Of a stretch of 7,065 nt of DNA, positions 5,853 to 7,065 are shown piece after piece. The notes under the pieces are model-generated. The model searched no databases, was not told the DNA's origin, and saw nothing but the letters and a program-made list of their open reading frames with translations. A program made the position numbers and the translations under genes. How positions within the stretch are numbered: the first letter of the stretch is position 1; every line of letters starts with the position of its first letter. The stretch is from Nitrospirota bacterium (lineage in GTDB: Bacteria; Nitrospirota; Nitrospiria; Nitrospirales; UBA8639). The stretch is from the NCBI GenBank assembly GCA_003233615.1, contig QIMB01000291.1, positions 1-7,065 of the forward strand. Direction: 5' to 3'.

Positions 5853-6398
5853 ATGTTGCTACGATTATTTATCGCTATACTTCTATGTTCAGCATGGGGC
5901 TGTGAATCACTATCTGTGAGTCATCGCACTTCAGATGTCACACCATCTGATCACCCACAGCACATTCTGACTTCTTTCGCCAAGCCAAAGGTTCCAGAAT
6001 CGTCAGCACGAGTGGGACGGTTGACTATCCCGGAAGGGACAGCAGAGCACGCCATTGCACAAGCAGAGCCTTTTCCAACCATCTATTTTCCTTTTAATAG
6101 TTGGGAAATTACACCTGAGGTGCAAGAGCGTTTAGATGCTACAGCTAAGTGGATGACACATTTTTCAAGTTATGGGCTCACGATTGAGGGACATACGGAT
6201 ATTCGCGGAAGTGAAAGTTATAACATGGTATTAGGAATTAAGCGGGCCAAAGCTGTTAAAGACTATTTAGCGAACTTAGGAATACCTCGCACTCGATTGG
6301 ATATGGTGTCATATGGGAATACCTTAGTCTTATGTGACGTTGATGATGAGCGTCGTTGTCATCAGTTTAATCGGCGAGCGGACCTCTTGCTGGAATAA
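5853..6398 (+). CDS. Pal/OmpA-domain peptidoglycan-binding lipoprotein
   Basis: This 181-residue protein begins with a hydrophobic signal ending in AWGC (Cys17). That is a passable but atypical lipobox, as Trp at -2 and Ala at -3 are unusual. A flexible linker leads to an OmpA-like domain (about 75-180) with IYFPFNSWEI at its start and IEGHTDIRGSESYNMVLGIKRA in the middle. Asp116 (GHTD) and Arg175 (NRRAD) are the residues that grip diaminopimelate in peptidoglycan. Cys161 and Cys169 flank a short loop and may form a disulfide, as in some Pal relatives. It would tether the outer membrane to the cell wall. GGAGG lies 10 bases before the ATG. No Tol genes are nearby, so calling it Pal itself would go too far. 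It is 185 bases from the prepilin gene, and co-transcription is possible. Confidence 0.9.
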   Translation: MLLRLFIAILLCSAWGCESLSVSHRTSDVTPSDHPQHILTSFAKPKVPESSARVGRLTIPEGTAEHAIAQAEPFPTIYFPFNSWEITPEVQERLDATAKWMTHFSSYGLTIEGHTDIRGSESYNMVLGIKRAKAVKDYLANLGIPRTRLDMVSYGNTLVLCDVDDERRCHQFNRRADLLLE

Positions 6399-6974
6399 AG
6401 CCGTATAGCTAGTTCAGATTGAGGTGTCTATTTTGTCTCATACTTGAAAGGCTTGGCATACCATCAATCAACCCATGTGTAGGGCAATTTCTACAAACAA
6501 CCATTCAACAAACTCAGTCAGTTCTTCTGTGGTATCAATTCTTTTTCGATATCAGCTATTTGATCAATCTGCAAGAGAAAGCCAACCTGAGTCGCGTCCG
6601 CATCGAATCCTGAGTGTTACAGGAAATTCCAAAAGAGGTCTCCTTGTATGAGAAGTATGGAAAGCTTGATATCGCTATGGGCATCGCCGTCGTTCCTTTG
6701 TTCTCCTTTGTAAACAATACAAACTCGGACATTCCTCTGGTCTCCAATCGTAGAATTATCCAACATTCTCCATAGATTCTTCCAAACGCTGCTTCACAAT
6801 GCTGTGCTCATTCCTTCTGCTCAGCTTCCTTACTTCATTTTTTTACAATCCAGCTGGTTATGAGAAATTGTTCCAGCTTAGTGATGTCCTGCTACGTATT
6901 GCGCAAGGAAATTTGTGAAGCTGCCGAAAGAAAAGGATACGTAAAGAGACTTGTCAAAAAGTGGAGGAAATCTT
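6399..6974. other. long intergenic region, possibly with decayed coding DNA
   Basis: No convincing gene is seen in these 576 bases. One plus-strand frame is open from 6413 to 6775 except for one TGA at 6611-6613. Its two halves (ending ANLSRVRIES, and starting VLQEIPKEVSLYEKYGKLDI) resemble no family I recognise and lack ribosome binding sites. It may be a dead gene or chance. The last dozen bases carry the ribosome binding site of the gene starting at 6975. Confidence 0.5.
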
Positions 6975-7065
6975 GTGCGGCTCCGATTGCGTCTTGTTCT
7001 ATGTCTTCTCTTGTTAGGCACGTTTTTCATGAGTTGTTTGTCTGCGGAACTCTGGGCAAGTCCCA
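6975..7065 (+). CDS. start of an exported protein (3' end outside window)
   Basis: GGAGG at 6963-6967 lies 7 bases before a GTG start. The 30 codons visible read as a classic export signal: RLRLR positive end, then LVLCLLLLGTFFM, then SCLSAELWASP. Cleavage after LWA (signal peptidase I) or at the Cys in FMSC (lipoprotein) are both possible. The strong ribosome binding site plus signal-peptide shape supports a real gene, but nothing about its function can be read. GTG is preferred over the out-of-frame TTG two bases earlier, which soon meets a stop. Confidence 0.65.
   Translation, partial: MRLRLRLVLCLLLLGTFFMSCLSAELWASP

Overview
The window comes from a Gram-negative bacterium. The evidence is a Pal/OmpA-type lipoprotein, secretion signals and a Tad-type prepilin. 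Coding density outside the copper operon is low, with many decayed or repetitive stretches. The hairpin-rich intergenic repeat at 4775-5014 and the 7-bp tandem repeat beside it recall intergenic repeats I associate with Nitrospira and relatives (Nitrospirota). That assignment is from memory and tentative.

Layout. 1-435 (+) is the C-terminal half of an ABC-2 type transporter permease. 436-730 has no recognisable gene. 731-1409 (-) is a small graveyard: the 3' end of a second copper ATPase gene, followed by a ParE-type toxin broken by a one-base deletion and its antitoxin broken by an in-frame TGA. 1580-4607 (-) is a complete copper-efflux operon, csoR-copZ-copA. It has a strong sigma70-type promoter and a 27-bp near-perfect palindrome over the start of transcription. 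4775-5069 is non-coding repeat DNA. 5449-5667 (+) is a small Flp/Tad-type prepilin with a duplicated 10-residue tail. 5853-6398 (+) is a Pal-like OmpA-domain lipoprotein. 6399-6974 has no convincing gene. At 6975 (+) a secreted or lipid-anchored protein starts and runs off the window.

How it works together. CsoR is predicted to hold the operon off through the palindrome until Cu(I) binds its Cys-His-Cys site. CopZ then carries Cu(I) in the cytoplasm and CopA pumps it out through the inner membrane. The toxin-antitoxin relic lies just downstream of copA and upstream of the second copA tail. This suggests that two copA copies once lay here and that one lost everything but its last ~50 codons. 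The right-hand third concerns the cell surface (pilin, peptidoglycan-binding lipoprotein, exported protein), but the sequence shows no link to copper.

The copper operon is well conserved and ordinary. The parts worth a second look are the nested toxin-antitoxin and copA relics, the structured repeat, and the pilin with its possible sigma54 promoter and 15-bp palindrome. I found no clear previously undescribed system.
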